Shown here one piece after another: positions 45,552 to 58,575 of a stretch of DNA of 64,000 nucleotides. Positions within the stretch are counted from its first letter, which is position 1; each line of letters begins with the position of its first letter. Source of the DNA: Biscogniauxia marginata (Eukaryota > Ascomycota > Sordariomycetes > Xylariales > Xylariaceae); the NCBI GenBank assembly GCA_022695795.1, contig MU404151.1, forward strand, positions 27,483 to 91,482, given 5' to 3'. The position numbers and the translations under genes were made by a program. The notes beneath the pieces were generated by a model. The model had not been told where the DNA came from, made no database searches, and saw only the letters and a list, made by a program, of their open reading frames with translations.

Positions 45552-47849
45552 ATCTGTGCCCGCGGGAGGAGCGCTGAAACGCCAATGCCGTCAATGAGTC
45601 TTGAAGCAGTCGGTCTCCTGGTGCTTGGTATTCGATGCGGGTGCCAGGTGACAAGGAATGATGAGGCGAGTGGTCAATGTACAAGGTGTCGCAGACGCAG
45701 GTCGAAAACCATCATGTCCTCGTGGATTGGAAATCGGCTTCGAGACTGTTGTGCAAGGTGGGTTCGTGATGGGGGAGAGACCTGCATGAACCGGCGAATG
45801 TTTAGCATTGATTTTGGCGATGAAGCAGCAATCATGGCCACAAATGTGGTGGTTACCGAAAGGAGTCGGCTGATTAAGAATGGGGGACCGGGGGGGGTCT
45901 AGGAACAACGAGGGACAGGGGGGGAGGGGTGTACGGGGATATTGCAAGATTAGTTTAGTCGGCACGTACATAGACTTAAACACGCGAGGCTACATTGGGA
46001 TAAAAAAGAAGATTGCTGGTCGTCATCTGGATTATACACGAGGGACAATAAGAAAAATAAAATAAAAACCCCAAGGAAGAAAAAAAAGTAATTTCAAGAG
46101 TTCGCGTTGGTCAAAGGAGATAGACAAGAGAGAGTTGCAGTAAGAGAGTATCAGAGTATGCGGGTGCGATGCAGGAAGCAGGATGGAGATTGCAGCAAAA
46201 AGGTGACAAGTTGACTCAAAATGTGCGATAAGCGCTACCATGTCTTAAAGCGGTAGCGGGATATGATGTCTACATTGAAGTAGCAGTAGGTACTACATAA
46301 GCTGCAGGGGGGTCTCCTCATCAGGATAATTAGCGCTAAAGAGGACTAGTAGAAATTGTTGCATCTTAACCTTTGTATCCATTCACTGCTATAGGTATAG
46401 CTGGAAGTATGTACTTATGTACCAGTACAACAACGGCCTTTTCTCCAGACCACAGCGAAAATCAACATCGATAATATCAAAACCCATATCGCGACATTGT
46501 CGATAGCTGATCGTAAGACCAAGACAGCAAATTGTAGATTAGTGGGACCCTGGAAGAGGTGTGTGGGCTCTTTTTCTTCTCTTCTCTCTCGTTTCTGAAA
46601 CTGAAAATGGAACGTGAAGCCCAAACCCCCCCCTAGATGCTACCCAACCACGGAGCTGATACCCTGGTGAAGGAGGCCCTGATTCGATGTGCCAACTATA
46701 ATAAATTAGCCCGTGTTATTACTCGGACAATTTGTATCTGGCCTAACGTCGTGCTAGGTAATCTTGATAATCGTGCTGCTACTATATTCCTAGTATTTTA
46801 TTTACTGGTTGCAGTGCAGACGTTTCTGTCGCAATATATGTTCCTATTAGGATGATAGTATATGGCAAAAAAGGTGGCTAAATGCCTAGCCATGTGCAAA
46901 GGAATATGTACGTGTTTTGTTTCCGTTTCTGTCTGGTATATGCACGATTTGAGAGGCCCGAGGACCGAAATTTGTTCACAATGCTGGACTTCAGAAATGC
47001 ACAATAGGTATGTTTCATCTATGACCTGTATGTTACAGCCAACTCCAAATTCATCTTCTATTAGTTTCCACCTATACACATGGCTCCTGGGTATAGGCCT
47101 GCGGGGCTTCAATGCACTACCCTATACCGATACCCTTAGTCTGTATACTTATAGACTTCATTGCATAGGTACTTAAGGTAGGTATGCATAATCACATACT
47201 CCATATGTAAGTAGCGAGTATGTACCATCGAAACTTGGTCAACGGGCAACATCCCCAGAGACCCAATGCAGCTAATCATCGCACGGCGCCCAGTCCCACT
47301 TAATAGTTCCGCACAGCCCAGAAATAGCCCCAAGTGACCCCTATCCCCTTCTGTGAGACCCTACCCATCGGGAAATCATCCTCTCCTGCATTGGACACAC
47401 CCGGCCTACGTACGTCCACTCTCTCACGTTGCAGCCTTACTTATGCACCACCTCCCTCCCCTTCCCTTCCCTGTTCTCCTGCTACAGGAAACTTGACTGG
47501 TAGGACAGGCATCTATCTAACCTAGGCATTTCTTCAGCCTCGCACTCGCTTGCCGCTGCTCGATTGGCCAATGCTAGTCACGAATCACCAGCACAGACGC
47601 CGTTCGGTTATCTCCGCCTGACGCTTACGAGACAGCTAAAAACAACCCCCAGCCTTGCAATCATATCGTTGGATCGGACTAGACGTAGCAAAGCAAATGA
47701 AAACCATCTGACGCCGGAATCTCGCCGGGATCTCTATCGCGTTCGTCCCTTTTCGCGTCCGCCGCCCTGCGTCTAAATTAGATCTCCTTGACTAGCTCCT
47801 CCCATAATGCCCGGCTGATCCGGTAGCGATCCCCTTGCGTTCTACTACG
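45552..47849. other. Large divergent region between formin and small membrane protein genes
   Basis: 2.3 kb. The first ~500 bases presumably carry the formin 5' UTR and promoter, including C/G runs near 45888-45930 and A-rich DNA near 46060-46090. The middle has no recognised gene. Short open frames at 46637-46855 and 46415-46624 are hydrophobic but otherwise unremarkable. Confidence 0.4.
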
Positions 47850-48520
47850 ATGGGTTCCACACTCTCAGTGGTGAAGGTATGTGTGCCTATCTACCCGCAT
47901 AAGGCTGAGGTGGAAAAAAAAACACACACAAGGCGCCCCGGGGAGTTTACTACGATAGCTAACCAAGCAGCCATAGACACTAATAATCCCGGCCGTCATC
48001 TCCCTGATCCTCTTCCTCGTCTCGACGTACCTGCTCGTCCCGCTGTGGCGCCACTACCGGAACCGCTACAGCCAGTACCTCCCGCTCGACACGATATCGA
48101 ACCGCACGTCGTCGATACGCGGCCGGGTGCAGGACGCGATCGCCCACTGGGTCGTGCCGCCGCGGTGGCGCATCGGCAGCCGCCTGGCGATGGGGTCCGA
48201 GGCCGAGAGCGACGTCGGATACAGCTCGGAGGAGGGCGAGGAGCTAGACGACGTGCTCGAGGACCGCCGGCACGCGCTCTCGCTCGATGCGCACAACATG
48301 CGCACGGACAGCATCAGGAGGCTCAGCAGAGAGTGAGTAGATAACCCAAAAAGAAATTCCCTCGGTGGGAGTGCTGGAGCGCTTAGCGCTTGGTGGTGAT
48401 ATATCTCTCGGTCGTTGGGATTTTGACCCCTGAACTAATTGCCGTGGCTGTAGTCTTGAGGAGGGCTTCCGAGATGACAGCGAGGAGGACGACGACGACG
48501 CACGTAACAGAAGGCGGTAG
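47850..48520 (+). CDS. Small single-pass membrane protein with acidic tail, conserved-looking but unnamed
   Basis: Three exons, 47850-47876 (nine codons), 47977-48332 and 48454-48520, give 149 aa. Splice ends are GTATGT/CATAG and GTGAGT/TGTAG. The protein starts MGSTLSVVK, then a hydrophobic segment AVISLILFLVSTYLLVPLW (~14-32), a basic juxtamembrane stretch RHYRNRYSQYLPLDTISNR, and a cytosolic part with an acidic cluster (SEEGEELDDVLEDR) and a tail EEDDDDARNRRR. MGS at the N-terminus could allow N-myristoylation. I do not recognise a named family. The coherent three-exon reading with high GC and codon bias supports a real gene. It may serve as a membrane adaptor, but this is only a guess. 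Confidence 0.6.
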
Positions 48521-51500
48521 AGGCGATGTTGGATGCCAGTTTGGCGTATACCCCACGTGGCTTCGCGGCCGCAGGCTCGGTCATCATAGATTTCCCAGGC
48601 GTATAATAGGTCCGTTGGAAGGGAACTACTACAAAATACTATAAGTTCATGTTTTCAGTCGTCGATGTCTTGTCAGGAATTACAGGACGCATCTCTCTAG
48701 CTTATGCGCCATCCAAAGTCACGGAACAGTCAAGGTAAAAAGCAGGCTTATGTTTTTCTTTTCTGGGTATGTATTTGGCGTGATAATTGTACTCTACCTT
48801 TATTTCCCTCGAGGCGTTATTGTTAAGTTATCTCTTTGGGAAAACCGGGCTTGGTTCCTCTCCAACACTATAAGCCCTCCTTGCTTTCAGTTTATATCTG
48901 TACGTACCTGGTAGTCCCGCGTTCAGTTAGGAGGCTACATTGTTCTTATCGGCACTAGAATGAACTACTAGGCTCATAGGTTTATGTAGGGAGGTAGGTA
49001 GGTACCAGGTAGGCAGGTAGTACTGTCCAGGGCAAAGGCAAACTTCCAATTGTCTAGGGTCGGGTAGGTGTGCTTATACTCAGAGCAACCCCTTTTTATG
49101 TGCCAATACTCCGTGATGATATGCATATACCTTAAGTAGCTTGATTTAAGTAGCCACCCAACCTTAGGTCATAACTTTATATTAACCATACGGGTAGCCA
49201 TATCTACCTACCTTGGTTTAGTAGATACGCAGATTGCTCTTATTGCCAAGAATAATAGCATATCCGTCTCACTATCTGTTGTTTCTCTTCTTAACCTTCC
49301 TGTCGGCAGTCCAACAAAGTCAAGCCTACCTCTTAGACACCTAAACTCGAAATGCCATGCACCCCGAAGGAGAGTCGCCGGTTCGGCGAGATCTGCTGTC
49401 CATGTTCGAAATGTCGTGGTCCACAGGTACTTCATGAAGCAAGGGGCTTTGCGGGTGGGAAGCCGTTAGCCTGGGCCGTGCCGCAGCTAACTAACACAGC
49501 GAGACCCCTCCGATGTTTCCAATCCCCTGGGGCACCGAACTACCTACATAGGTGTTACTTATCAGTGTATTAACTGAATTGTAATCATCGTCAATAAGCC
49601 GAGTGGTCCTGTATCAGTTCGTGGTATCCTGGACCTTGCCGGCGATAATCAATACATAAGTAGTTGCCATTATTTCGAAGAGGACATCAGGCCGGATTAA
49701 GATATTGTCGAGTCCCCCCTCCCTCATTATCGTACTGCCGCCGGATCTTTATACGCCTTTCCCCTGGTTTTCTTTTTCTTTTATTACTTCGTCGCTATCC
49801 GAGTCCCTGGGTTAGTAGACCCCTTGACAATCGGATGGACATGGGTGTGATGCGCTTGAGTTCAGTGGAATACGATCGGTGGTTGAGCCTAAGATGGGAT
49901 ATACTCTCAGCCGGAGAGGAGAGTTCGAACATCGTCGACTGGTCTTCGGCTCCTGGACGTTGTTATGTATTCTTCGGTCTGGCTGGCTGGCTGGCTGGCT
50001 TGCTTTCACATTAGTTAGCTGGTAGGTATGCACCTAATTCGGAGGCCACAACAACCTTTCCCGTAGATGGAGAAGCATATGAGCCCGGGGAAGCCAGATT
50101 GATACCTTAATTACTTACCTATTAATCAGTTCAATGCTCCGAGCATACCTGCGGGTGTCAAACTGAATTCTTTCACCCTTACAAGATGCCAATCCCACCG
50201 CTGGTGTTGATGGTACTGGGTTAGTAAAGGGGGTTTCATCTAGAGTAAACGTAGGATGCAGGAACTGAAGGCTTTCTCATTCTTGATACTCGGTCGTAAC
50301 CACGGCCTTTCTAACGCGACTGTCTACTGCCCTTAGCTTCTTTAACCAACGTCTTTCTTTCTGTTTTTGGTGTGTGTTGTTACCGTTGCTCCGGAACTTT
50401 CTAGCTGTCCAAGTGGCAGCGGTATTGAGGTTCAAAGAGTGGTTCTTATTATTGTTTACTATGTAGGCCGAAATATACTATCAAACATCGTAAAACGCCA
50501 GTTATGAAATTTGACATTATCCCCATTATGCACTTATATTTTCACCGTATTTTCCCTCTTACACATGTACGTAAGCCTAGGTAGTGTAAGTGTAAATAAG
50601 TAGTGTAAATAAATGACTTGGTGGATGGATGGATGTTTTCGAATTGGTCGGGTCGGAAGGCCGGAAATGGGGGGACGGGGTGGGAGAGTGGGAGAGATCT
50701 ACAGAGCTGCATGCGGAAAGAGTCCAAGCTGACCAGCCTATGAGATGGCGTCCTGGACTCGATAGGCCGCACCGACTATTCGAGCACACCTACTACCCAA
50801 CTGCACGTGGCCAGCGTGACATTCCAAGCCTTATCTCGCGACCCGGCAACCTCGACGATTTCGGATAACTAGACAGGGTAAATATGCGGAAGACCCGTCC
50901 TCGTGCTTGGATTTTCTCTTTTTGTGTAATGCACATGATACCGCCTAGTGCAGTGTAGATAAATTGATAGGAGACGAGGGATGGAGGATGGGGGATTAGA
51001 GGGGCTGGGTGGGTGTGTTGACTTACACTACATCTTGGGTAGGTATTTATCTCACAGAACGACTTTGTACTTACCTACTTACCTGTACGGCCTAACAAAG
51101 ATTAATAAGAAGACTCGGGACGCCAGGCATTGGTTCTGTTTAGATTGTCGATCCAGCCAACTATTTGTCTCGTCACAAAAAAAAATTATTATCTATTTAC
51201 CTCACATATATATATGCCTAGGATTACCGGTTTACCCTCAGCCAGCCGAAGCCTTACTATTTATCATTAGGTAGTGAAAAAGAAAGTGCACAAGAAAAAA
51301 AAAGAAGAAAAAAAAGAAGAGAGAAAAAGGTTCTTCGTAACCTAGGACTTTGGGTCAGCCAAACCTAAGGCTCCATTCTCCATTCTCCATCACGGCGCAC
51401 AAGCAATTCGACGCCCGCTGCCCGCTGCCCGCCCATCAAATCGAGTCAATGGTCAACCGTATCTGAATCGTGCATTCACCCAGTCAATTATTTTCTCTCA

Positions 51501-51914
51501 CTCTTTTTTCCCTTTAACTTTTTTAACTTACTTACCTACTCCTTATTGTTTTTGACACTTGAGACATTTTATTCTTTTCTTGAGATCACCTATTCTACAC
51601 CCCAAAGCAAGTACCTTAGGTACCTACCTAATCTACCTAGGCACTTACTACCTTAACATCGGATGAAGACCACTGTGACCACCACTTAGTTAGTGTCAGC
51701 AGCAACTGTCAGCAGCAATCGGCTTCCCCAATCCAGAGCCGACAGGAGCTACGGTACACACACACATACACACACAGTACCTCGCACTTCGTACTACCCA
51801 ACGCCAATTCCAATTCCAATATTATTCGGTCACAACAAACTAACCTGTATAGCTGGCCATCCTCAGCCACTCCCTCTCCCCTTCCCTCCACCTCTTCACC
51901 CCCAAACACCCACC
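48521..51914. other. Long gene-poor region
   Basis: 3.4 kb without a recognised gene. Contains many TAGGTA/TACCTA words (clusters near 48990-49020 and 51600-51650), a (GGCT)n run at about 49980-50000, and A-rich DNA near 51290-51330. The right end holds the RING gene promoter and a CA microsatellite near 51757-51776. Confidence 0.45.
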
Positions 51915-52715
51915 ATGCGGCTTCCCAAGGTGAACCTCAGATTCCTCAAGAAGCTCTGGCCGAGAAAGAACGATGCCACAATCGATCTGACAATCGCCGA
52001 AATAACCGCAGACGACTCGCAGTCGCCCAAGAAAGCAGCGAAGACCGCTGCTCCGCCAGCCGAAGAATGCCCCATATGTCATGACCCGGTCGGCTTCGCC
52101 AACCCAGAGGGCATCGTCGAGGCGTGGACGAAGCTGCACTGCGGCCACAAGTTCGGCACCCACTGCATCCAGACATGGCTCGAGGAGTCGGTCAATCGAG
52201 ACCAGAACACCAATCCCAGCTGTCCCATCTGCCGCACCATCGCGAAGCACCCTTGTGGACACCTCGTCAGCCCCCCGCCGTTCCCTCCCATACACCTGCA
52301 ATGGCGATCGTCGCCTGCCCCCCGCCGCCGCCGCGTCCGCCGCCGACTCACGCGCCGTCCCGGCCATCCCCTCCGCCCCCCACCGCCGCCCAAGCGCAAG
52401 GTCCAGACCGTCGGCGAGTGCAGAACCTGCGCTGAGAACGAGGCCTTCGACTCGCGCATGCGGCAGATCGCCGAGATGAGACGGCACACGGGCGAGACCA
52501 CAATGACCACGAGCAGCAGGTCGGGGATCAAGTCCATCATACCGGGCCTCAAGCGATCGACCAACACGGTCCGCACGACCATCGTCAGCATGGGCTTCGA
52601 CGACGAGAGGTCTTGGCGCGGTCACAGCGTCTTCTGCGGGGTTTCCCCCCCAACGAGGACGATGCCCAGGAGTCCGACGCCTACGCCGGGGCACAACAGA
52701 CGTCTGAGCATTTGA
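51915..52715 (+). CDS. RING-finger protein, probable E3 ubiquitin ligase
   Basis: One exon, 266 aa. Residues 52-106 form a RING-like zinc domain: C52-x2-C55, then C76-G-H78, H83-C84, and C103-x2-C106 (motifs CPICHDPVG, LHCGHKFGTHCIQTWL and CPICRT). RING proteins recruit E2 enzymes to ubiquitinate substrates. At the position where a fifth ligand normally sits three residues after His78 there is Gly, and His83 is displaced by two. The first 50 residues are basic (RFLKKLWPRKND), and a Pro/Arg-rich middle and low-complexity tail follow. GC content is high. The C-terminal part is weakly supported; an unrecognised intron or frameshift in the Pro/Arg-rich stretch cannot be excluded. Confidence 0.65.
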   Translation: MRLPKVNLRFLKKLWPRKNDATIDLTIAEITADDSQSPKKAAKTAAPPAEECPICHDPVGFANPEGIVEAWTKLHCGHKFGTHCIQTWLEESVNRDQNTNPSCPICRTIAKHPCGHLVSPPPFPPIHLQWRSSPAPRRRRVRRRLTRRPGHPLRPPPPPKRKVQTVGECRTCAENEAFDSRMRQIAEMRRHTGETTMTTSSRSGIKSIIPGLKRSTNTVRTTIVSMGFDDERSWRGHSVFCGVSPPTRTMPRSPTPTPGHNRRLSI

Positions 52716-53522
52716 CGGTTACGACCTTAACTGGTGATTGGACTGGCTACCTACCTATGTCCTAGCTACTCTATGAAACAAGGGGGGGAGGACGTAAAAG
52801 GAAAGGGATATGTATGATGAGACGGCACCTGGGGTTATGGAGTCTAGTTGATTGATTGATTGATTTATCGATCGATCTGTCGATGTTGGTTTACTTGTTG
52901 TACGAGTGAAATGACCTGAGAACTTATACGGCAGTCAGAGGGGAGGAGAGGGAAAGGAAGCCACTAGGTCTACTGGACTTGTACACGCTTTTTTTTTTGT
53001 TATTTATTTGGGTTGCCCAACGTATTCCAGCTGGGATATCGGAATCGCTGATTTGGAGGAACCATCTCTTTTCTACCCATTCTTTCGTCGGGCCTGGTGT
53101 TACCACGGATTGTTACTACGACATAGTAAGAGGTACGGTAGAGAAATGATGGCGGGGTCTGGGTTATCACCCGCTGCCTGACCTTATCAGCTGCTACACT
53201 GGAGCTTCCTCTGCGGGGTATCCTTCTGAGCAGCGAGGCAGCAGGGGTGGTTGGGGAAATGCTACGGCACCTGGCGCACTATAACCCCGCACTAGAGAGC
53301 TAGCTCCTGCCGTTGCAGGGGGGGCTTATCGAAGCTAATCAGCGAGCTATCTCTTAATCTGAACACGCAAGAAACAACGTCAATCCCTCGCGTCTTCGCC
53401 CCCGTGATACAAGATACATACCTAATATTTCTTCCACACGACCTAGGTTAAGTTAATTTATAGAACGTCTCCGAGTAGTAGCAACCACACTTACCTCGTC
53501 CTCGGATCAGAAGGGGCCCAAG
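52716..53522. other. Intergenic region between RING gene and HUS1
   Basis: No recognised gene. Contains an ATTG repeat near 52848-52863 and a poly-T run near 52990-53000. HUS1 promoter presumably at the right end. Confidence 0.4.
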
Positions 53523-54921
53523 ATGAGGTTCAGGTCCAACCTCAAGAACATTCGCACATTTTCAAGTGAGCTTAAACTCTCAATTGCTCGTTGTAATTAT
53601 ACACCAGTATCAATAATCTGACCTGGTGACTGGCAGAACTCGTCGCGGCGCTGTCGTCGCTCGAGAAGATCGCATGGTTGCGCCTTGACGATGACACGGT
53701 CCGTTTCACCGTCATACCGGACACCGGATCACAAGTCTGGGCGTCAGTACCATTCCTCATTCCCAATTCACACTTGCAGGAAGGGAAGGGCTAACATGAG
53801 AGAATATGAACGCCCCGGTGTAGTTCTCTATCCGTGGATTTCATATTTGATAGTTATACCCTGCAGTCGGCGGAGCAGAACAACACGATCAATCTCGAGC
53901 TCGCCCTCGGGCCGCTCCAACGGGCCCTCAAGTCGGCCATGAACAGCGGCCCCGCCTCGATCCGCCTGACCAAGAAGAACGGCGTCCCCGTGCTCTCCAT
54001 GACCATAACCGCGACCACGGCGCCCAAGAAGCAGCCGCTAGGCATATCCCGCTTCGGCGGCGGCGCGGATAGCGGTGGTGGTGGTGGTGGTGGTGGTGGT
54101 GCAGCCGACGAGGACGGCTTCTTCCCCGCTGAGGCGCTCGAGACGACGCTGCACCGCGAGCACGAGAAGATCATCACGCAGGACATACCCGTGCGCGTGC
54201 TGCACCCCGAGACGGTCGAGACCATCATGCAGCCCAAGGTGCGCGAGCCCGACGTGCACATCCAGCTGCCGCCGCTGCTGCAGCTCAAGGCGATATCGGA
54301 CCGGTTCACGCGCCTCGCGCTCGCGTCGCGCGCCCCCTCGACGTCGTCCGCCATGGTCACCAACCCCGCCTCCGCCTCCGCCTCCACCGCCATGAACAGC
54401 GGCGGCGGCGGTGGTAGCGGTTGGGGAGGGGGAGGGGGAGCATCGCCGAAGCTCGAGCTCAGCGCCAACATGCACGGGGAGCTGCGGCTGCGGCTCGACA
54501 CGGACACGCTCGACGTGGAGAGCCGGTGGCGCGGGCTCGAGAACCCCGAGCTCGACCCGGCGCAGCTGTCGTGCGCCATCGAGGACCATCCCAGCACGCG
54601 CTTCCGCGCCGCGGGGCCCGGGCGATGGGCCACGGTGCGCGTCGACGGCAGGGACTGGAGCCGCGTGCTGAGCGTCGGCCGGCTCGACGGGCGCGTCATC
54701 GCGTGCTTCTCGGACGACCACGCGCTGATCCTGTACGTGTACGTCCCGCAGTACGACGACGTCGGGGCGGAGGACTCGGTCGTTACGGTGAGATTTTCTT
54801 TTTTCTTTTTTTCCTTATATTTTTCTACTACTGCTGCTTTTTTGGTAGATAGATATAGATGCGGCTTTGTGGTTAAGTACTAATTAATCCACAGTATTAC
54901 GTATCATCGTACAGTCTATGA
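53523..54921 (+). CDS. HUS1: Checkpoint clamp protein HUS1
   Basis: Four exons, 53523-53565, 53637-53742, 53824-54787 and 54895-54921, give 379 aa. The start [20 protein letters not shown] and the following [39 protein letters not shown] and [20 protein letters not shown] fit the Hus1/Mec3 family. The last nine-codon exon ends YYVSSYSL, as usual for this family. HUS1 joins RAD9 and RAD1 in the PCNA-like 9-1-1 clamp loaded at DNA damage to activate ATR signalling. Gly-rich inserts (54072-54105 and 54398-54440) interrupt the fold and come from GGT/GGC microsatellites. The third exon is strongly GC-rich. Introns have GTGAGC/GCAG, GTCAGT/TAG and GTGAGA/CACAG ends. Confidence 0.88.
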
Positions 54922-57900
54922 GGCTGGAAAAAGAAATTTTGGAGAGGGAGGAACTTGTAAATTATACTATAATGTGCTATATTGCTTCTTGTCTAGATCG
55001 GATGTACATGGGAATAGAGCTTTGCGGGACTAGGCGGGAAGGTCAAGTATGAAATCCGATGAAGGGAGGGAGAAAAAAAAAGAGAGTGATGATTATGACT
55101 TGATGAGTAATGATGATTGTACTGAGATATTGGCTAAGAGGAGGGGTTCACTTTTCTTTTCTTTTATGTTTTTGCTTTTTTTTTCGTTTTGCTTTTTGCT
55201 GCTTGTCTATCTAGATTTATAGAATCGCCGGGACGCAAGTCACTAAGTATAAAACGACTCTTAATAGGGGGTGAGAAGTAAAACAATAGATAGCTTGAGA
55301 AATGGAGAAAGGAAGATGGAAATTTTATAAAGATATATATTAAGCATTAACTTTATTAAGACGCTCGTAATCCACCACCCCCTTTAGATTTTACGTGTTA
55401 TGTGGTTTAATTCAGTCGGTTGGGTGAAGTATGGGTTTACTAGATTTTTTAATTATAATAATGTGTTAAAAAGTGAAGATGTATAATAAGGGTAAGAAGA
55501 GAAAAAGGCTGGGAGACAGGGAGCGAGTATACATCATAATATTAAATGTGTTTATAGTTAGTTATACGGCTTTAAAGCAACATATATCTGGTGTATAAGT
55601 CCATTTTTTGTATGCCGTCAGTTGACTTTACTCCTTGGCATTTCTTGGCTATCAGGTAAATATCTCTCCTTGATTTAGAAACATTCGGGAGAAATTTCTT
55701 TTTCATTTTCTCTTTGCCAGCGCTATACCGTCTTGCGGCCACAACGTTTATCGGTTCATATATATACCAAACTATATAAGTGTTACTAAGGAGAAGTATA
55801 GAGCAGTGTAGTTGAGGCTTCTCTTTTCCCTTTCCCTTTTCTATTTCCCTCGTGATAATACATACTTAGATACGTCGTAAGCCATGATAGGTGTTGTCAC
55901 GACGGTCTGGCGTATATTTGTGATGCAATGAAGCAAAAGAGAGGGGGGGGGCTGGTGGGTTATGCGTTAGAGGGAGAGAAGTCGTGAATGACGAGAATGA
56001 GAGGGCCGTAGTCTCAGAAGCCCTCAATACGCCAATTTCTCCAAGTCACCTCCCGGATCGCATACTGCGTATGTGGGCTCTAATAACTGAACAAGAATAT
56101 GCTATGTGGATGCCTTTGAGACCTTGCCTTGAGGCACCGAGCGGAACTATTCAACTCGCTGGGGAGGAAAATCGCCTCCATTCTATAAGCGTCCTCGGCG
56201 TCGTAGTCGGGGACGACAAGCTCGGTGGAGCCGTCGTTTTCGGCATGCCCCCCCATCTATAAGATCGGTTTAATTTGTCCCACGTCCGATAGATGTTTTC
56301 ATGCCACCGTGTAGGACGTTTGATACAATTCCTGAACGGACAATAAATATCCAACGTCAAATTATATATACTTGTTGTTAAAATATGGGGCTATGCGACC
56401 CTTGTCACCTGTATCTACATATATAGGATGGGCGAAGCCCATCCATCCAGGCTCACTTTGAACTAATACACTTGTTCTTGTCCTCACATCTTCGTCGCAT
56501 CTCAACACTTGTCCTCTCCACCGTATATTCTTCTGCTGAATAGTTAGCATTTCAATGATCTGCAATCGCTACACGCGTTTATGTGAAATGTTCATCTCAG
56601 CTTATCCCTGGCAATACCAAAGAACGAAGGATGACAATGGCGAATATTATATGTCAGTCTCAGTTCGCACGAGCCTTTGACGAGACCTGTGATGACCTGA
56701 TATCAGTTGGCCAGTTCGCGGTCAACGGCATACGATGTCATTTCCTCCTTGACGTCGGTCCGCAGGGGGCAGAGGAGTATGAGATTTTATTCCTATGACT
56801 GAAATGGGGAGCGCCTGTGAGTCTTTTGGCCTACCATACTTGGACCTTTTGCCCAGACAAGCATCAGCATTAAGCAGGAAGTAACACCGCCATTGGTCTG
56901 GTACTTAAAGAATTACGCTTTCAATCCGCTGCCGAAGATACTCCTCAGCGATAGCGATCTTAAGGCCCACTGAGGCGAGCAGAAGTACAAGGAAACCTTG
57001 GCGAGTCGGATAGAGAAGAAGCGCAGGTGGGAGATTCCCTTGTCCCAGGACGATGAACGATTTCTGTACGAGTATCCAGAGATGAAGCATTCATAGCTGA
57101 TGGCGACGCATACTAGAAAGAAAAGGAAGTTTAGCGTCGGGTTGGAAGTATAGAAATCACCAAAAGTCTATGACAGCGATATTGTATGATCAAAATTGAA
57201 AGAAGTTATAATTGTTGTAGTGTAGATAATACTTGTACCTATTTAATTGTAACTGTTTACTAAATACAATGGAATAAGAGCATGTGAGCATCTATAGATT
57301 GGTTCTTTATGAGATCGGGTTTGATATAAAATCTGGCACTGCTTTCATAAAGACTTGGATATGGCAAGGAGAAGTGCCTTCTAGTTTCTAGACACAACCA
57401 GCTAAGAGATGTAATGCTAATAATAGCACCTGACACTCCAGTGAATATGAAGGCAGTCTTTACATTTATGTATACAGCTAGTCAGATCATTATAATTGGC
57501 CTCATTAATCCACTGGCGCTCTTGATGTTGCTGCAATACTAGCTGTAAAGGCAAGTAAATTATGTATGGAGGCTTCCTTGTTCGGTGCTCAATTTAGTAC
57601 TTTTTCTTTCTAGTCATTACTCTCGTTCGTAATCTATAGCAGGAAAACTATCCTCAAAGGAATAGCTTGAATATACCACATTTGCCATGTAAAACTATAG
57701 GCCATGAGTACCAGCCAAAATCTAGTAATGAGCACTTGACAAAATTTATCTGCTCCAAGTCTCCAGGAAGAGAAAAGAACTTGAAATAAGCGGTGCGCGT
57801 TATGACACTGCTTTATGTCAAGCTATATATCAAGATGCTCAGCCGCTACTCCTGAGGGGTTTAGGTTGAGACTAGACATCAACGGTCTTTCAACCTGAAA

Positions 57901-58575
57901 TAACTCATGGGTCCAACTCGCAGTAGCTTACACATTTGTTTTGACGACGAGAACAGGTTCTTCGGTTGTTGGTCCTCACCATTGAATGTTCCTGGTTTAT
58001 GGGGTAATCTGCTTACGCGATTCGCGTTGGTAGGAATTCGGATGCCCAATGGGGCCCCACTGGATTTGGTGAGGACTAATACTTTGCTGAGCTTAGGATT
58101 CATTCGGATAGCTACAGCCAAGTTCAAAGCAAGTTCCTGATTCATTTGACTCGTAGATAGGGGTGTGACTGAAGTGAGTATCTTTACCTGACCTTTATGA
58201 TCCTGTATGAAATACCCAGATCGCGAGAATAGGACTTCTCTAGAACCCCCGTGTTATGTAACTATCCTTCTGGCTGTATTTCTCTGTTATGTCAGTTAGG
58301 GAAAGATGTGGAATGTAAGTCTATGCTCACCCCAGTCCGCCAAGTCTATATGTGGAGGCAAGCTTATATTGCGTGTGGACATCCACGATGTTCATTGCAT
58401 GTAACATGTGTTACAAGCATTTCAACGCGTGAATGCACTATTCTCAGTGATGGTTGGACTAGGCTACCCCTAGGCCTAACAGTCTCTCAGTGTGGAAATT
58501 TGCATTTGAGTATTCGAAACCAAGCTACTCTAACATAGGAAACTTGCCCTCAACTGCCAAGCTGCTATTTCACCC
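54922..58575. other. Long AT-rich gene-poor region
   Basis: 3.65 kb. Poly-T/poly-A tracts (55071-55085, 55175-55190) and AT-rich DNA with no recognised gene, apart from the relic listed at 56902-57096. Open frames at 55984-56262 and 56583-56798 lack family features. Confidence 0.45.
56902..57096 (+). pseudogene. Broken coding fragment of unknown family
   Basis: A 64-codon stretch reads as a plausible protein end (KNYAFNPLPKILLSDSD, then ETLASRIEKKRRWEIPLS, ending FLYEYPEMKHS) with one in-frame TGA at 56971-56973. Charged, helix-like composition and the codon pattern suggest a gene relic, but no start and no family can be given. Confidence 0.3.

Noticed and set aside
45012..45902. Long plus-strand open frame opposite the formin N-terminus
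   Set aside because: It lies antisense to a well-supported conserved gene and its translation has no family features.
51840..52694. Long minus-strand open frame opposite the RING gene
   Set aside because: High GC makes antisense frames open by chance; the RING motifs are on the plus strand.
53854..54721. Two long minus-strand frames opposite HUS1 exon 3
   Set aside because: Shadow frames from GC-rich codons and Gly repeats; the Hus1 family sequence is on the plus strand.
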